From positions 10,264,001-10,328,000 of the forward strand of contig JAJNNQ010000003.1 of NCBI GenBank assembly GCA_027886175.1: a DNA stretch of 64,000 nucleotides, written 5' to 3'. Positions 48,403 to 60,777 of the stretch are shown piece by piece. Made by a program: the position numbers and the translations under genes. The stretch comes from Phylloscopus collybita. Its lineage: Eukaryota; Chordata; Aves; Passeriformes; Phylloscopidae. The notes beneath the pieces were generated by a model. That model searched no databases. It saw only the letters and a list, made by a program, of their open reading frames with translations, and was not told the DNA's origin. How positions within the stretch are numbered: position 1 is the first letter of the stretch; every line of letters starts with the position of its first letter.

Positions 48403-50504
48403 ATCACATTCCCTTTACCTATTTTTTCCCACCCCTGCTGTCCTGGAAAGACTGGAGAAGGTAATGGTGCACCAACTCAGGGTACCCTGCATGGACCAGT
48501 CACCCCTGGACTGCTGCCCAGGGCTCAGCCAGACTCAGCTTCTCCTGTCCCAAGCCAGTGACCAGTACCCTCGGTCAGCACAGGAAGATGGGGTAGATTG
48601 GGAGGTGGGTCCTGGCCCTGGGGCTGGGGTCTGCAGGCCAGGACCACACCTGGCTGAGGCAGTTCTTGCTAAGGGTGACCTGTGAGGAGTCAGTGTGGGC
48701 TGACAGATGTCTTTCACCAGCACCCGGAGGAGCTGCACTGCTCGGCACAGGGCATTGCTCTGGAGCATGGGACTGCCTGGGGTTTCAGGGTACCAGCAAC
48801 CTGCAACTTCCTGTGCGATGACAACCAACAGAAACCTCTCTCATTTGATAACAGGAAAAAAGGAGAGGTCTTGGCTGCTTTGTCCTGGCTCTGAGTGAGG
48901 AGCTTTGATTAGCTGAACAAAAACCACTTCATCCCGAAAGCTTTTCTTTTCCTCTTTCCTCCCTGAAGCATCCTAAGCACTCCACACACCTGCAGCACCC
49001 TGGAGTGATGGAAACAGCACATGTAGCCTCACATTTCTTAAAAATCTGTGTTATTAAGGAGGATCTCTCCTGTGGTTTATGAAATCATATGCAAAATGCC
49101 CTAATCCTTTAAATTAGACTTTGAAAATAGCCACTTCTCACTAATTCCTGGCTACTTTGTACAAAAATGGCCCCCAAACTCTGATCAATCTCTTCTGCTT
49201 TGAAGGAGCATCCTGTGCAGGAGGGGATGGGGTCACTGCTGAAGCATAAGGTATTCTTCAGTCTCCAAAGGCACACATCCATCAGGGTTTAATTTCCAGA
49301 AGATCATTGCTGTGTGTTCACTCTGAAGGGCTTTGTCTGCATCGGATCCTGATCAGCAGCATCCCCCAAACAAGTTGTCCCCAGGGTTTTAAATTCAGGA
49401 TCCACCTGTGCAGGAAATAATTTGCCCTATTAGTGATTCTACCACTGCTGCTATCCATCATGTCACTCCTCTGAGGAAAAAATGAGGATGGATTCACTGA
49501 AAACCTTCTCTCTCTCTCCAGGGTGAGCTCAGCCCAGCACCTCTGGGCTTATTAATCAGCTTCTTCTTCTACCATGAAATAATGCTCTGGGTGCCTCCTC
49601 CACAGTGACTTCCCACGGAGTGCCAGCCCTGCTCCCATCTCGCTGGCTCCACGTGAAGTGACAGCAGTGGGAGAGTGGCCAGGCCTTTCCCCACAGGCAC
49701 AGCCTGTTCCAGGGAGGCAATAGTTCTGATTAGCCCCAGTCAGCACCACTGACCTCCCTCTGGATGGTGACATGGGTGGGCAGCTCCATCCACCCCTCAC
49801 ATCTGCTCCTGGATCTGTCCCTGCAAATGATTCCTCACTCAGGGTTCAGAAGGTCCCCGTGTATCTGTGAGCAGAGCTCAGTGTTTCTGCTGGAATGCCA
49901 TCTCACCTGAGCTTTCAGGAGCAGAGCACAACAATGCCAGTCAAGTTATTCATGGAGAGATGGCAGCTTCCACTTACCTGCAGCCCAATATGAATATCAG
50001 CACATTCCCGCCAACAGTTTTTCACCTGGTTTCACCAACAGGGTGAAAACACGAATATTCTGCAGCAACAAAACTCAAGGGATTTAGATCTTAGTGCATA
50101 GATATTTTGCCCCAGGTTAATCTCGCCCATTTTAAAATCTAATCCAACTTCTTATGGGATCCCGTGTCAGTCATCAGTACAGCTGGAAGAATGGCACTGG
50201 AGAGGGGCAGAAAATGCACAAGATAAGTGGATGTAGCCCAAGAGTCAGTGAGTCTGGAGTTTGGAAACATGGAATGAAACACTGGCCTTCATGACAGACC
50301 ATGTAGGTGTAGTATTCATGTCTTTATCTGCAGTGAAATCAATAAAATGGTTTAGTAAGGCAAAAGTGGAAAAGCAAGAAAAAACAGTCTTTCCAGGTGA
50401 CCTGCTGTGCCTTCTCTTGATTGTTTCAGATATGAGCTTCTGATAGCCGTTCAACGCTGGCTTTAGCTCCCCTCACGTGTCCTGTCCCACTCCCAACTCC
50501 CAGG

Positions 50505-50870
50505 CTTCTGCAGAAGCATTAATTACTATTGCCTTTGCAAAAGAGAGCATCTAATTGCACCACAGGACCTGGTAGGTGTGCAAGACGATACATCAAATTA
50601 CAAACCACTGTTCCTCTAAGCTGCAATGTCTAAGCCAAGGGTGCAAGTTACTCTGGCAAGAAAAGGCACGTTACAGATTTGTAAAGTACTCTGCGCATTA
50701 GTCAGCGTGGTCATTAAAACAAATATTGCAGTTCTAGGGGCAGATGTTAAAATGCTTGTAGCTTTCATGGCAACCATACTAATCCAAGAGGGAATCAGTT
50801 TGTGATCAATCTGTTGATGGCTAAGTGTGAGATTGTCAAGATTTCCCGCTCTGTAACACCACATAGGAGG
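50505..50870. promoter_or_regulatory. Candidate conserved non-coding element (strong texture)
   Basis: A 360-base non-repetitive segment with homeodomain cores ATTAATTA (50518-50525) and CTAATTGC (50551-50558), an RFX-type half-site CATGGCAAC (50766-50774, reverse of GTTGCCATG), and AT-rich blocks separated by CpG-containing GC blocks. It ends sharply near the CACATAGG before a GC-richer, plainer stretch. Among the window's segments this one most resembles a deeply conserved vertebrate enhancer, but this is judgement without alignment. Confidence 0.38.
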
Positions 50871-51329
50871 CAGCTGTGCAAGCCCAGCTATGCTGTGCCT
50901 GGCAAAGAGGGTCCCAAACCTGCCCCTGCTCTGAGCATCCCTGGGATCTGATCCCCACCTGATGGCCCTCAGCCATCATCCCCATCACCCTGACTTGGTA
51001 TCCTCAGACCTCTCTGAGGATAAAGAGGCTGTGACCCATTGAGATGCTGGGGAAAAGGCCCCAGGTGCGTTGGAGGAAGGATTATGCTCCAGCAAGGCTG
51101 GGAGAGGCCAGGAGGTGTGCAGTGCTGTACACCTGCCTGCCCACCTGTGAGCCTGCAACCCAGGGGAAAGTGAAGTAGCTCTGCCCACACCACTGTCACT
51201 GCAGGGGGCTGGGGAGCGAGGAGGGCTTAGTAATACCGAGAGCAGAGAAGTCTGCATTAGTCAGATATTTTTAATGATCTCTCCCCACACAGGGCAGGAA
51301 GTGAAACTGAGGTCCCAGTCAAACCCCTC

Positions 51330-51550
51330 AGCCGTGCTCCCCCTCGGCAGGTCCCGCCGTGCCGGTGCGTGCCGGCGGGTGAGACATCGTGCTTTCAGTC
51401 AGCATGCATGGGATGCTGTGCCCTGGGCTCCCACACCGACACCCACCACCCTGCCCGGCCCCACGCCACCCGTGCTGCCCGCAGGAAGGATGCCCCGGCA
51501 GGACGGGGCTGCAGCAGGGACACCAGGACCAGATTCCCGACCTGCTGTCA
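51330..51550. other. Short CpG-rich block
   Basis: I count about 17 CpGs in about 220 bases with GC content clearly above the surroundings. It includes a GC-rich inverted repeat with arms CCCGCCG (51353-51359) and CGGCGGG (51373-51379) around a 13-base centre. It is too short for a standard CpG-island promoter and no TATA box, initiator or first exon is evident. It could be a small orphan CpG island or unmethylated enhancer. Confidence 0.45.
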
Positions 51551-52499
51551 TATAATCTAGGATGATCTCTTCCTGACCTTCTTTCCAGCCCAAATGGGAC
51601 CTGCGGGGCCTGGTGAAGCCCACAGTGACCACACATCACAGTCCTCAAGGGACCGTGTGGACAAGCTGGTCCTTGGCAGCTGCTCCTTTGAAATCTGTGG
51701 CAGCAGTGATTTTATTGCTGCCGTACTGAAGCCTGTCCCCCTGGTGTTCTCCTGCTGACTGAACAGCATGTGGTCAGCAGATTGGAGGGGCACCGCCTGA
51801 CCCCGTGCAAATGCAACCCTTTGTGAAGCAGAATGCAGGTGCTGTGTGATGTTGCACAGCAAGAACAGGGAGCAGCTCAAAGCAGACACTGAAAGGAAAG
51901 GAGGGTGGAAAGCAGGAAACAGTTGCTGCCTGCTGAGACTCCCAGGTGGAAGAGCAGTCCCAGTGCTGGAGCTTTTACCGGCAGAGCTGCAGAGCAGCAG
52001 TCTCCTTGGGAAAAAACCCAAAACCTCTGGGACAAAGCACAGACTTGGTCCAGCCCTGTTCTGTGATTTAGCTTCAGTTGTTGAGAGTGGGTGTCTCAAA
52101 AGTGGCATAAAGAGGTGATGATTTGGTCACCTCAGATTCCCAGAAAGATCCTTGAAAAGTGGAATCACTTGAATGTAAGTGGACTGAGGAGGACATTACA
52201 TTGCAAGCTCTTCTCCAGATGCTCCTTGATATCTGTTCCCTTGGCAGTTGAAGGAAAGGAATGTCTTAACCTCCCATCCCTGTCCTGGGCCCTCAGGCAG
52301 GTGTTCCAGCCTCCCAGGTGAGACCCTGTGGGGTCACTGCCCCCCTGGCTTGAGGAAGCCACAGCAAATTGTTCAGTGCTGCCGTGCCTGGGTGTCTTTG
52401 GGTGGTCAGGGCACATTTCTGCTGTGCACAAAGAGGCCAGGCAGAAGAGATGGCTGGGAAGCAAATTGGGACCTTGGGTACATTCCCTCTAACAAGGAC

Positions 52500-52640
52500 A
52501 GCTCAAGGGAAGTGACCGAACAGCGGCACGGTCCTCCCCTCCTGTTAGCCTCATCTGCAGGGCTCGGGCAAAGGTCTTTTTATTACTGTTCTCTGCTCCA
52601 ATTAAAACATCCTACAGATTGTGCTTGGCAGGCTCTCAAC
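52500..52640. promoter_or_regulatory. Weak candidate conserved non-coding element
   Basis: A segment with CpGs on both sides of an AT-rich core (TTTTTATTACTG near 52578 and CCAATTAAAAC near 52598). Composition and motif spacing resemble the stronger candidates but the evidence is thin. Confidence 0.2.
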
Positions 52641-54059
52641 GGCATCCAGAACTAAAGCCTGTTAACAGGATACAATCAGCGAGGTTCAGGGCTTGAAGTA
52701 AGCCAGAGGGGCAGGGAGTGTTTGCCAACTGCAGAGTGCCAAGTCCTATGGTCTGCCCATTTTAATTCTGGCTGTTAATTGCTTTCTAGAAGGACCCACA
52801 GGTCCCAAGTGACAATCAGAAGCCAGTGGCCAAAAATGCACATGCCCAGAGCAACAGGAAGTCGAGCTTAAGAGAGCTGCACCCGGGTGTTCCCATGGAC
52901 CGAAGAAGGGTGGCAGGGGCAGAGTGGTGGCCTGTGCCAGTGGATTTTTGTAAAACCACCACGGTGGTCTTGAGGACACAGTGCCCTGCTCCCAGCTGAG
53001 CGTTGCCCAGTGTTATCTCAGGCCTGCTGGGCATTTTGCACACCCTGACAGGATTGCTTGGGTTGACTGGGAATTCAGCCCTTGCAGGAGCTGCTGGAGA
53101 CACATCAGCTATTTTCTGATGATCACCAAATCCCTCATGTCTGCAGAGAGCTCTGCAGAAGGATCTCCACCAGCAGCAAAGCAACCAAGAAGCATTTCTC
53201 TGGGGTGCAAAGGAAGAATTAGAAACAAACAAAAGACATAGTCACCTCGTACAGTGAGAAAAAGCATCTGAAGTGATGGAAAGAGATTTGTGTCCAGGAG
53301 TCCCTGCATGACAATTGAAGCCTAATAATACCCAGAAAAGGGATATCTTAGAACCTCTAAGGAGGGGAGATGGGTAGGGGAGATGGAAAGGGGTCATAAC
53401 CAAATTCTCACATTAATTGGCTTATGAGGAAAGCATCTAGCAGAGGGTCTGAGGACCCCTTTGACACATCTGGGGCAGGACCTTGACGCCTTTGCTGAAT
53501 GCAGTTCTGGCCAGAGGGGATGGAGGTGAGAGGTGATACTGAGCTGTAACACACTGGCACTGCCATGAGACAATGAGAGATGAGGTGAGCACAGGATGCT
53601 CTGCTAACCTCTTTGCTCCTGACAGACCAGAACAGCCTTGCAGCAATGTCAGGGATGGACAGCAAAAGAAACAAGCAGATTTGAAACATGAAATGACTGG
53701 TCTGATTTCTTCACCCAAGCTAGAAGAGATACAAGGTGTGAACCATCCCCTGATGAAAATAACCAGTGATTCACACCAGTTTGGAGGCTGTAGGGTCCAG
53801 CAACTTTTTTTTCTAGCTCAGCTGTAATGACAAGTGAATTTGATTTTTACAACTCATTCACTTTCAATGACCTATGGCTGTCATTAATGACTGAGCTCAG
53901 GACACAACTTTTGGATAGAAAAGGTTTATGTTGACAAGTAGGTCTTCATAATTACTTCCTCTTGTTTGTTTTAGTTTTCTCTTCATTTCCAAACATATAC
54001 ATTTTCCTTATTGTTTCTGACACCTGTCAGCAACAAGCACAGCCTTGTGTACGTCCTGA

Positions 54060-54600
54060 CCAACGTGCAGGGAAACAGCTCTGCACGCAGTGTGGGAACT
54101 GTGACAGCAATTCCAAAGATCAAGGAGGGAAAGAGATAATGCAAATAAATCATAACGCAAATAAATCACAGGCGCAATGGGAGACTCTCCCTATAGGGGC
54201 TGGCGGCCTTAACCTCATCTACACCAACAAGAATCAAAGGTTAATGCAGGTGTCAGTTGAAAGGTAATTTTCTATTGATTTGTAGGTAAGTCCCTGACCT
54301 ACTGACCTCCGTGGTGCAGGAAATAGGAGTTCCCCTGGAGCAACATATGTGCAGGCAAATGTGCTATTTACTTTGGTAGTCCCTCCAGTATTTATAGGCC
54401 CAGGCAGGACCAATAGAGATAACCTAAGGAATGTGGTAGCCCTTGTAAAGATTTCTGTCTCACGCTTAAATATTTGGGCAGCAAAATAGCAACCTTGATC
54501 ATAATTTGACAGAAGAAAACCACAAGGGCGCTGCCCGATTTCTACATCCTTTTACAGGCAATAAAAACCACCCATAAATAATTTTCATGCAATGCCTCAG
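54060..54600. promoter_or_regulatory. Candidate conserved non-coding element with duplicated octamer/PBX-HOX unit
   Basis: Non-repetitive apart from a 16-bp tandem unit at 54137-54168 (described separately). Further exact motifs follow: ATCAAAGG (54233-54240, TCF/LEF type), CAGGTGTC near 54248, and CCATAAATAATT near 54571 of HOX type. Near 54520 ACCACAAGGGCGCTGCCC resembles a CTCF core but lacks bases of the consensus. TAGGTAAGT (54283-54291) matches a splice donor but has no supported exon. Clustered lineage-factor motifs plus AT/CpG texture suggest an enhancer. Confidence 0.38.
54137..54168 (+). repeat. 16-bp tandem duplication carrying octamer-like and PBX-HOX-like sites
   Basis: Units TAATGCAAATAAATCA (54137-54152) and TAACGCAAATAAATCA (54153-54168) differ at one base. 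The first contains the exact POU octamer ATGCAAAT (54139-54146); the second has ACGCAAAT instead. Both contain ATAAATCA, the reverse of TGATTTAT, a PBX-HOX composite site. The period of 16 bases is about one and a half helical turns. Confidence 0.85.
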
Positions 54601-57600
54601 GAGCTCCTTGCAAGGGTCAGCTCAAGACTCGCTTGACGTGATTCATGTTGTGCAGAGGTGTAAATCTGTGTGGAGCTGTTCCTGGGGTGCACTGTGGGAG
54701 GGACTGGATGATTTGGATTCAGGAACACACAGCAGAATGGTGTTGCTTGTGGGGGCCATGGTTTGGGCTGGTCTGGTGAAGCACTCCCAGAGGCTCAGCT
54801 CTGAGCACCAGTCCCTGAATGGACAGGTTCTTGAGTTTGGAGCCAGGAAGCAGCAGCAAATCTGTGGCTTGGCCACAGGTTGGGGACTACGTAGCTGGAA
54901 GTTTTCCTCCTGTTTCTTCAGTAGGAAATTGGGGATTTTTTTTAATGAAGAACTGAAAGCCTCAACAGGCTTAGCACAGAAAGTTGGCTGCAGCACTCCC
55001 TGAGGATTTTAATTACCTCTTGCTCTCCCTCTGCTTGCACTGCCATTGATGGTCCATGATTCACAGCTGATGGGAGAGGAGATAGCGTGTGCAGGAGCTC
55101 ACCTCCCTCCCGGGAAAGACACAAGGGTGTGGGGTTTCCAACCCAAGAGTTGGCAGCAGATTTCCCAATGCAGAGAGATTTATTAAAAATAAAAAGTGAA
55201 TGTTTTTGGTGACTGGAAGAATAAGGAGAAAAGTGGTGGATAAATACACCATTTTTGACCACATGCAGCAGAAATGCCGAGTTCACTTGCACATCCTGAT
55301 CTCACCTCTCTTTTCTCTCAACAATTAAGCACCTCAGGGTCTACCACACTACTCAGAGCTATGTTTAGTAGCCCTCCTGCTCCCATCCCTGGTGGTCCAA
55401 TACTGCCCTGGGTACTCATTGTGCTTCTCCAGTCTGTCTCCTTCCTGTGCAATGTAAGGAGTCAGTATCCAGGAGCTAGATGTACAAGGCAAAAGACAAA
55501 TAAGATGGGGCTTCTCTCCACAGGGTTTCCTACCAGCTGGGAGAAGCCAAAGCTTGAAGAGCTGTCATTCATTCCCTAACTCCCATGGGTCTTGCTGAGA
55601 GCAAAGCTCAGGGATAGGGATGCTGCAGAACCCTCATGGCCTGCCAGGAAATGTCTGGATTGGGGCTCAATGGGGAATCCAAATCTCATCCTCCCACAGA
55701 AAGATTCTCAGATGTTTCCCTTGAGGTCTGCTTCCCACACCCCTTCCCAGCCCAGTTCTCATTCCTGGTTCCTCTCCTTTTCCTTTCCACTCCCAGGGCC
55801 TTGATCTCCCTGCCAAGCCAGGTCTCCTCCATCAGGCTGCTGGCTGTCTTCTGCCCCACATGGCCTTCTGCTGGTGATGCATCCATACTGCCTTTAAAAT
55901 TTGGGACACAGAATCTGGCATTTGCAGGCTGACCCACCCGAGGTGGGAGTCTATCGCAGCCTGGGAACCCAGCCCAGGTGTGAGTCAAGCTGCTCTCTAC
56001 CTGCCACAGCATTATATATCCTGTGCTCCTGGCTGGCTTCCCAGGAGCCCCAATTTCACACAAGGATTTCAAGGATGGTCTTGACACATCCTAGTGGTGG
56101 TTACAGCTTCAATCCAGTCAGGCATTTCCCAACCCACTGGGAAAGCCAAGTGCAGTAGGCTGGTGCCCCTGAGCGCCTCTTGCAATGCACCCCTTCTGTC
56201 CCACCACACACACCTCACTGCTCCATGGAGCAGGTAGGGCTTTGATCTTTCTCTTGGTACAAACCAGGCCACAGCTGAGGCATCTTCATGCTCCTTTGCA
56301 TGGCATGGCAATGGAGTCATCCCAAAGATGCCAATCCATCTCTATGATGCTGCGGGGGGTTAATATTCCCAGGCCCATTTGGCTCTCTAGGGAAGCAGAA
56401 GAGACAAGCATTCAGTGGCTGTATGGCCCAGAAAATTATTTTTATGGGCCTATTCCCACTGCCTCCGGGCAGGGGTATGGGTTATGGGGCAGCCCACCTA
56501 CAGCCACTGGTTCCTGCTGGCACAAGAACCAGCTCTGAACAGCTACGTGCCACAGGTAGACCACAAACCAGCCCTGAAGGTGTTATCCCATCTGCAAGTC
56601 TGAAATGTTACAGCACTACTTTTGGGGAGCCAGGGGATCTGCAATAAACCTGTTGTGGAAATGCTCTGCTACCTGATACCTTCCCTGCTCATGTTCCTCC
56701 TGGTACAGGGGGGAACATTTCTCTCCTTGTTCAACAGCTGCCAGGACTTGCTCATTTCTCTGGTCTGTAGGTCGTGAGAGAAACCACTCAGTCCTTGCTC
56801 ATTCCAGTGCCTCCCGAGGCAGCAGAGATGACTGAGGGATGGAGAAAAAGGAAAACAAACCCCCTTCATGGGGCTTCATGAGTCAGCATCCACCAAGGAC
56901 CACAGCCGGGCTGTACTGCTGCCTGCATCCCTGTGCAGGATTCGCCTACCTTCTGCCAAGAAATACAGGAGTGATATTGATTTGATTTTACAGTGGAAGG
57001 AAGAAGTCACAGGGAGGTTTAATCATACTCTGCTTTTCCAGAGCTGCCCAGCCCTTTTGTAGGACCACAGGGAATCCAGGTGTGAGCTGTGTTGGACACA
57101 GCTGAGCTTTTCTCCCTGAGATGCACAGCACCTGATCCACGTGCTGCTGCTGTTCCTTGGTTGAAAATGATATTTGCTCGCCAAAAGAAATCTCTGGGTA
57201 AAGCTATTTTTCTATTAGGAGTGAGGACAAGAAACCCAACAGAATAAGCAAATTTAAACAAAACTGTCACCATAGATGACTCTTCTTTGACTCTGTTGTC
57301 CACAACTGGTCAGTGCCACTGCAAAGAGGGGTATAGCTAAAGGTGATGACCAAAAGCACAAAAATTCATTGCCAAGGCAGTGGCTGTTCCCACCAGCAAT
57401 CTTGCAGATCTGCTAACAGCTGGACTGCTCATCACTGCTGGGGAATGCACTGACTGCTCTAAAAAGGTGGTCTCCACCCATATTCACAGGGATGGTCTTC
57501 ACAGCCTTCCTTCTGTAACACTGTCACCTTTTCACTGATACAGTGGGCACCTTTGCCAGCTCCTCTGCAAAGGGCAAACAAGGTTTTAAGTGCAAAACTG

Positions 57601-59603
57601 GGGCATCTTTCAATAGGCCAGGACAGGAGCAGATGGGTAAAGTAGGAGAAAATTCACAACATAGCCCTCCCCTGGATAAACCCTTTAAAAAAATTAGCTT
57701 ACAGTCTTTGACCCCGTTAACATGCACAAACCCAGGTTGCAAAGCAGAGGGATGCTGCTGGGTAGTGTTAGAGGTTGATGGCTGCTCTTCCCTGCACACA
57801 CTCTCCCAGATGCTGCTGAGGAATGGAGAGGCAGTTGGTTATTATTTTTAGCCCCCCATTCACGTGGCCTGAGGATCAGATGCACATTCCCAGATGCTCA
57901 TTCTGCAAATGCCGAGATCCCTGCCGCCCTCACCACATGGATGCACAGGGCTGGCACTGCCCTTCGCAGTGCTGGGGGAACAGCAGGGGCTGGGATGCAG
58001 CTCCCCCAGCCCACAGACCCACGTGTACACTTGCATGGACACACCACCTGCTTCTCTCAGGAACCCCCAGTGAAAAAGTCTTTCTAGGAAACTTGAATAA
58101 ATGAGTGTGAGGAAGTCAAACTGAATCAATCCATCAGGCTGATGAACAGCCTGTGTCCCCTGAGGACACAGCTTTGCCAGGAAGGTGAAGGGCTGTGCTT
58201 CCATGGGAGAAACCAGGCAGAGGCAGGGAGAGCAGGAGGCTGGGCTGCCCCTGGGAGGAGCAGGATGTTTAGGAAGGGGTGCAGGAGAGCAGGAGCTGGA
58301 CCAGACCACGAGGGTGAATGAAGCACCTGTAGTCCCTCTGCCAGGTGGTTCTGGGATGGGCACCAGTTCCATCCCTCAAAGGAAAAGGTGGTCCAGGTGG
58401 GTGCAGAGAAGGAAAAGAGAAAAGCAAGTTCTTGAAGAAGTAAACCAAGTGAAGGGCACTGAGTGCATTCTTAGCTTTGTCCTGATCTCTGCAAGAGCTG
58501 GTGGAGAACTCCAAAGTGTCTGAGGTGTGGGGAACAAACTGGATGTGCAGAATATCCAGAGGAAATGCATGGTCAGTCTGACCCTGGGGAAACGTGTGAG
58601 CTCCCTCACACATGCCCACACAGCTCTGAATGGGCTGCCTGGCATCTGAAGTGTCAAATGAGAGACTGAAACCCTCGCCCTCCACTCAGGCAACATTTCT
58701 GGGCAGGGAAAAGTAAAGCCTGGGGTAACCCTGGTCCAGGGAAGTCCTGCTGGGAGGTGATGTGGAATGGGAGTGGAATGACAGCGAGCCTGCCCAAGTC
58801 GGGGAGGTAAAACAAGATCCAGAGGCTGCAATCTGAAGCCAGACAAATGCAGATTAGGTATAAAATGTGTTTCTATCAGGAGGCTTAATTAAACACTGGC
58901 ACAGCTTTGGAGAGCTGTGATGGATTCTCCATTACTGGCAAGGGTCCCGTTTGCATTTGGAGGTATCTCTGAGCGCTCTGCTCTTGTTCAAGCACAGATA
59001 TTGATCTAGTGGTAGAATTGTCAGGGAAAAAGCCCGAGGCCTGGGCTCCCAAAGCAATCAGCAGCAGTGGAGCATTCTTGATGGTGTCAGTTTTGGCACC
59101 AGTGGAGGCTTGGGCTGCCACCAAAACCAAGAAGAGACAAAGCCTTACAGATAAGACTCGAGATACCAAAACCAAAACATCTCTGGTCTCAGTGATGGAT
59201 ATCAGATGACCTTGAAACTTCTAAGAAGGTGCAAGGACCACAGGGATGTGAGGAAATCAGGTCCCTGCTCTGTGGTGAGGCCATTCCTGTGAAGTCCTGG
59301 CTCATTTGCTCGGGGTGGCACTGCTGAGAGCAAGTCATGTCTCAGGTGCCCAAGGCCAAAGGTGGGCATGGCTTTGCCAGCTCCACAGGCTGTGAGCAGC
59401 CTCCAAACCATGCCACCCTCCTCTTCCCTTACTCAGGGCAATTGCACAGCTGCTGGGCTGGGAGAGGCTCAGGGTGGGGTTGTGGGCTCAGGAGGACTTT
59501 GCCAGCTACAGGGGTTGCCCCAGGCTTGAATGCCTGAAGAAAACTGCTGACCTTGCTTATGGAAAATTGTGTTTTCTTGCAAGGCTCCTGTCCCATAGAC
59601 TGG
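54601..59603. other. Non-coding sequence, no gene seen
   Basis: Five kilobases of mixed, in places GC-rich sequence. Frames reach 170 codons (57860-58372, minus strand) and overlap others on both strands; none is recognised. No tRNA, recent transposon or notable tandem repeat is seen. Confidence 0.65.
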
Positions 59604-59670
59604 TTTCTGACTGGTAGATAGCTATGGAGTGAGTCACTTCTCTTTGTGCCCCAGTTTCCAAGCTGGCTGA
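59604..59670 (+). mobile_element. Possible MIR-type SINE fragment
   Basis: The order TTTCTGACTGGTAGATAGCT, then GAGTCACTT, then CTCTTTGTGCCCCAGTTTCC follows the remembered MIR core (CTCTGCCACTTACTAGCT, CAAGTCACTT, CTCTGTGCCTCAGTTTCC). A short deletion lies before GAGTCACTT. It is old and diverged. The TGTGCC-CAGTTTCC block is the most convincing part. Confidence 0.5.
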
Positions 59671-60063
59671 GAGGCTGAGTCTGTTCACCTTGACTCAGTC
59701 ATGGTGCTGCTGAGGCAGGGGGAGAGGCTGAAACAAACCTGGAGCCTTAAACCCACTCTTTTCCAGGGGCAAAGCCTCACAGCTCTTGACACCACACTTC
59801 TCAGCAGCACAGTCTCCTTGAGAGGGCTGTTGTGATATCAGAGAGGCTTCGAGCCCACGGGCACTCAGCAGCTGCAGCTGCAGCAGGGCACTGCCCGTTG
59901 TGCATCTCCCTTGAGCTCTGCTTCTGCCCAGGGTGTCCAGGCATCCCAGAGTCCAGTGCTGGCTGGGGCATTCACCTTAGGGGAGCACTGTGTCTACTCC
60001 AGCAGCTCTGAATTGCCAGCTTTGAAGGGAAAAGGGAAGAAGGGATAAAAAAGGCTTTGGATT

Positions 60064-60085
60064 AAAAAAAAAAAAAAAAAAAAAA
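60064..60085 (+). repeat. Poly(A) run, 22 A
   Basis: An uninterrupted A run preceded by purine-rich sequence. No exact AATAAA lies just before it, so a retrocopy tail is not favoured. Confidence 0.9.
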
Positions 60086-60751
60086 GCTGAGCTTCAGGTT
60101 CATAGCAATCCAGGGCATCTCTGTGGAGTGGGCAAACCTTTCCCAGAGGCAGCAGGATCTCCACATGTGTAAGTGATGCCTGTAATAATCCTCATCAGGG
60201 CATGGCATTCTTCCCATAACAAAAATTGGACATACTCAAGCTAGTAAGGGAAATGTTTGCTGCTTTTTTTTAATAACCTGAAGAGACCTGTGCCTTCTGT
60301 TCTTTAGCTGTATAGTGCCAGCCCCATATGCAGAAGATTTGCTAATGATCCTTCAATTTTCCACAATACTCTATTGAAATATATAGAATCATTTCCCATT
60401 TCTGTTCTGCTGAAGATCTGTAATTTGTGACTCTCTGCAGCAGTCCTGCAGCCTTTTGCAGGTCAGGAGCCCTCTCCTCTGTTGAAAAGTACAAAATGGG
60501 GATCAGGCCTTTCAGCCTACCCAATCTCCTGTGCAGCAAACAAGAATTACAAATATTGTGAAATAATCTCAGGAAGAAATCAGGTTGCTGTTCCAGCCTT
60601 TAGAAAGCATTTTCCTGTGTCCACTGCTGCCCTTTAAACTCCAGGCAGCCAAGGCAGGACTTGCTTTCCCAGCTGACCATTGAATTGATTTCCTCTTTGT
60701 TTGTTATTGTGTCTGGGATCCTTCTCTCTGCAAAACCTGTGTACCCAGAGA

Positions 60752-60777
60752 CAAACACACAAGCACACACACACACA
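60752..60777 (+). repeat. Imperfect (CA)n microsatellite
   Basis: CA units interrupted by AAG, with the longest pure part about seven units. Confidence 0.85.

Larger units (their letters stand above)
42311..50504. other. Non-coding sequence, only simple-sequence patches seen
   Basis: About 8 kb without a supported gene. It contains the T/G-rich patch near 43.4 kb, a TTA/TTG patch near 45.6 kb, a 17-bp duplication near 47.4 kb, a CA patch near 48.4 kb and a short TC run near 49.5 kb. The segment 44220-44400 is AT-rich with homeodomain-like cores (AATTAATTTAC near 44363) and could be a weak further regulatory candidate. Frames are at most 142 codons and unrecognised. Confidence 0.65.
50871..54059. 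other. Non-coding sequence with GC-rich patches
   Basis: No supported gene. It holds a short CpG-rich block at 51330-51550 and a weak candidate element at 52500-52640. A 183-codon minus-strand frame (51557-52108) is unrecognised and opposed by plus-strand frames. Purine-rich GGAGATGG units near 53365-53390 are low complexity. Confidence 0.65.

Noticed and set aside
54283..54291. Consensus splice donor TAGGTAAGT, and similar ones near 25.5, 30.05 and 41.4 kb
   Set aside because: Such matches are expected several times by chance in 128 kb of double-strand sequence. No exon with a matching acceptor is recognised.
54515..54540. Possible CTCF site ACCACAAGGGCGCTGCCC
   Set aside because: One or two bases short of the GGGGGCGC core. 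A weight-matrix score would be needed.
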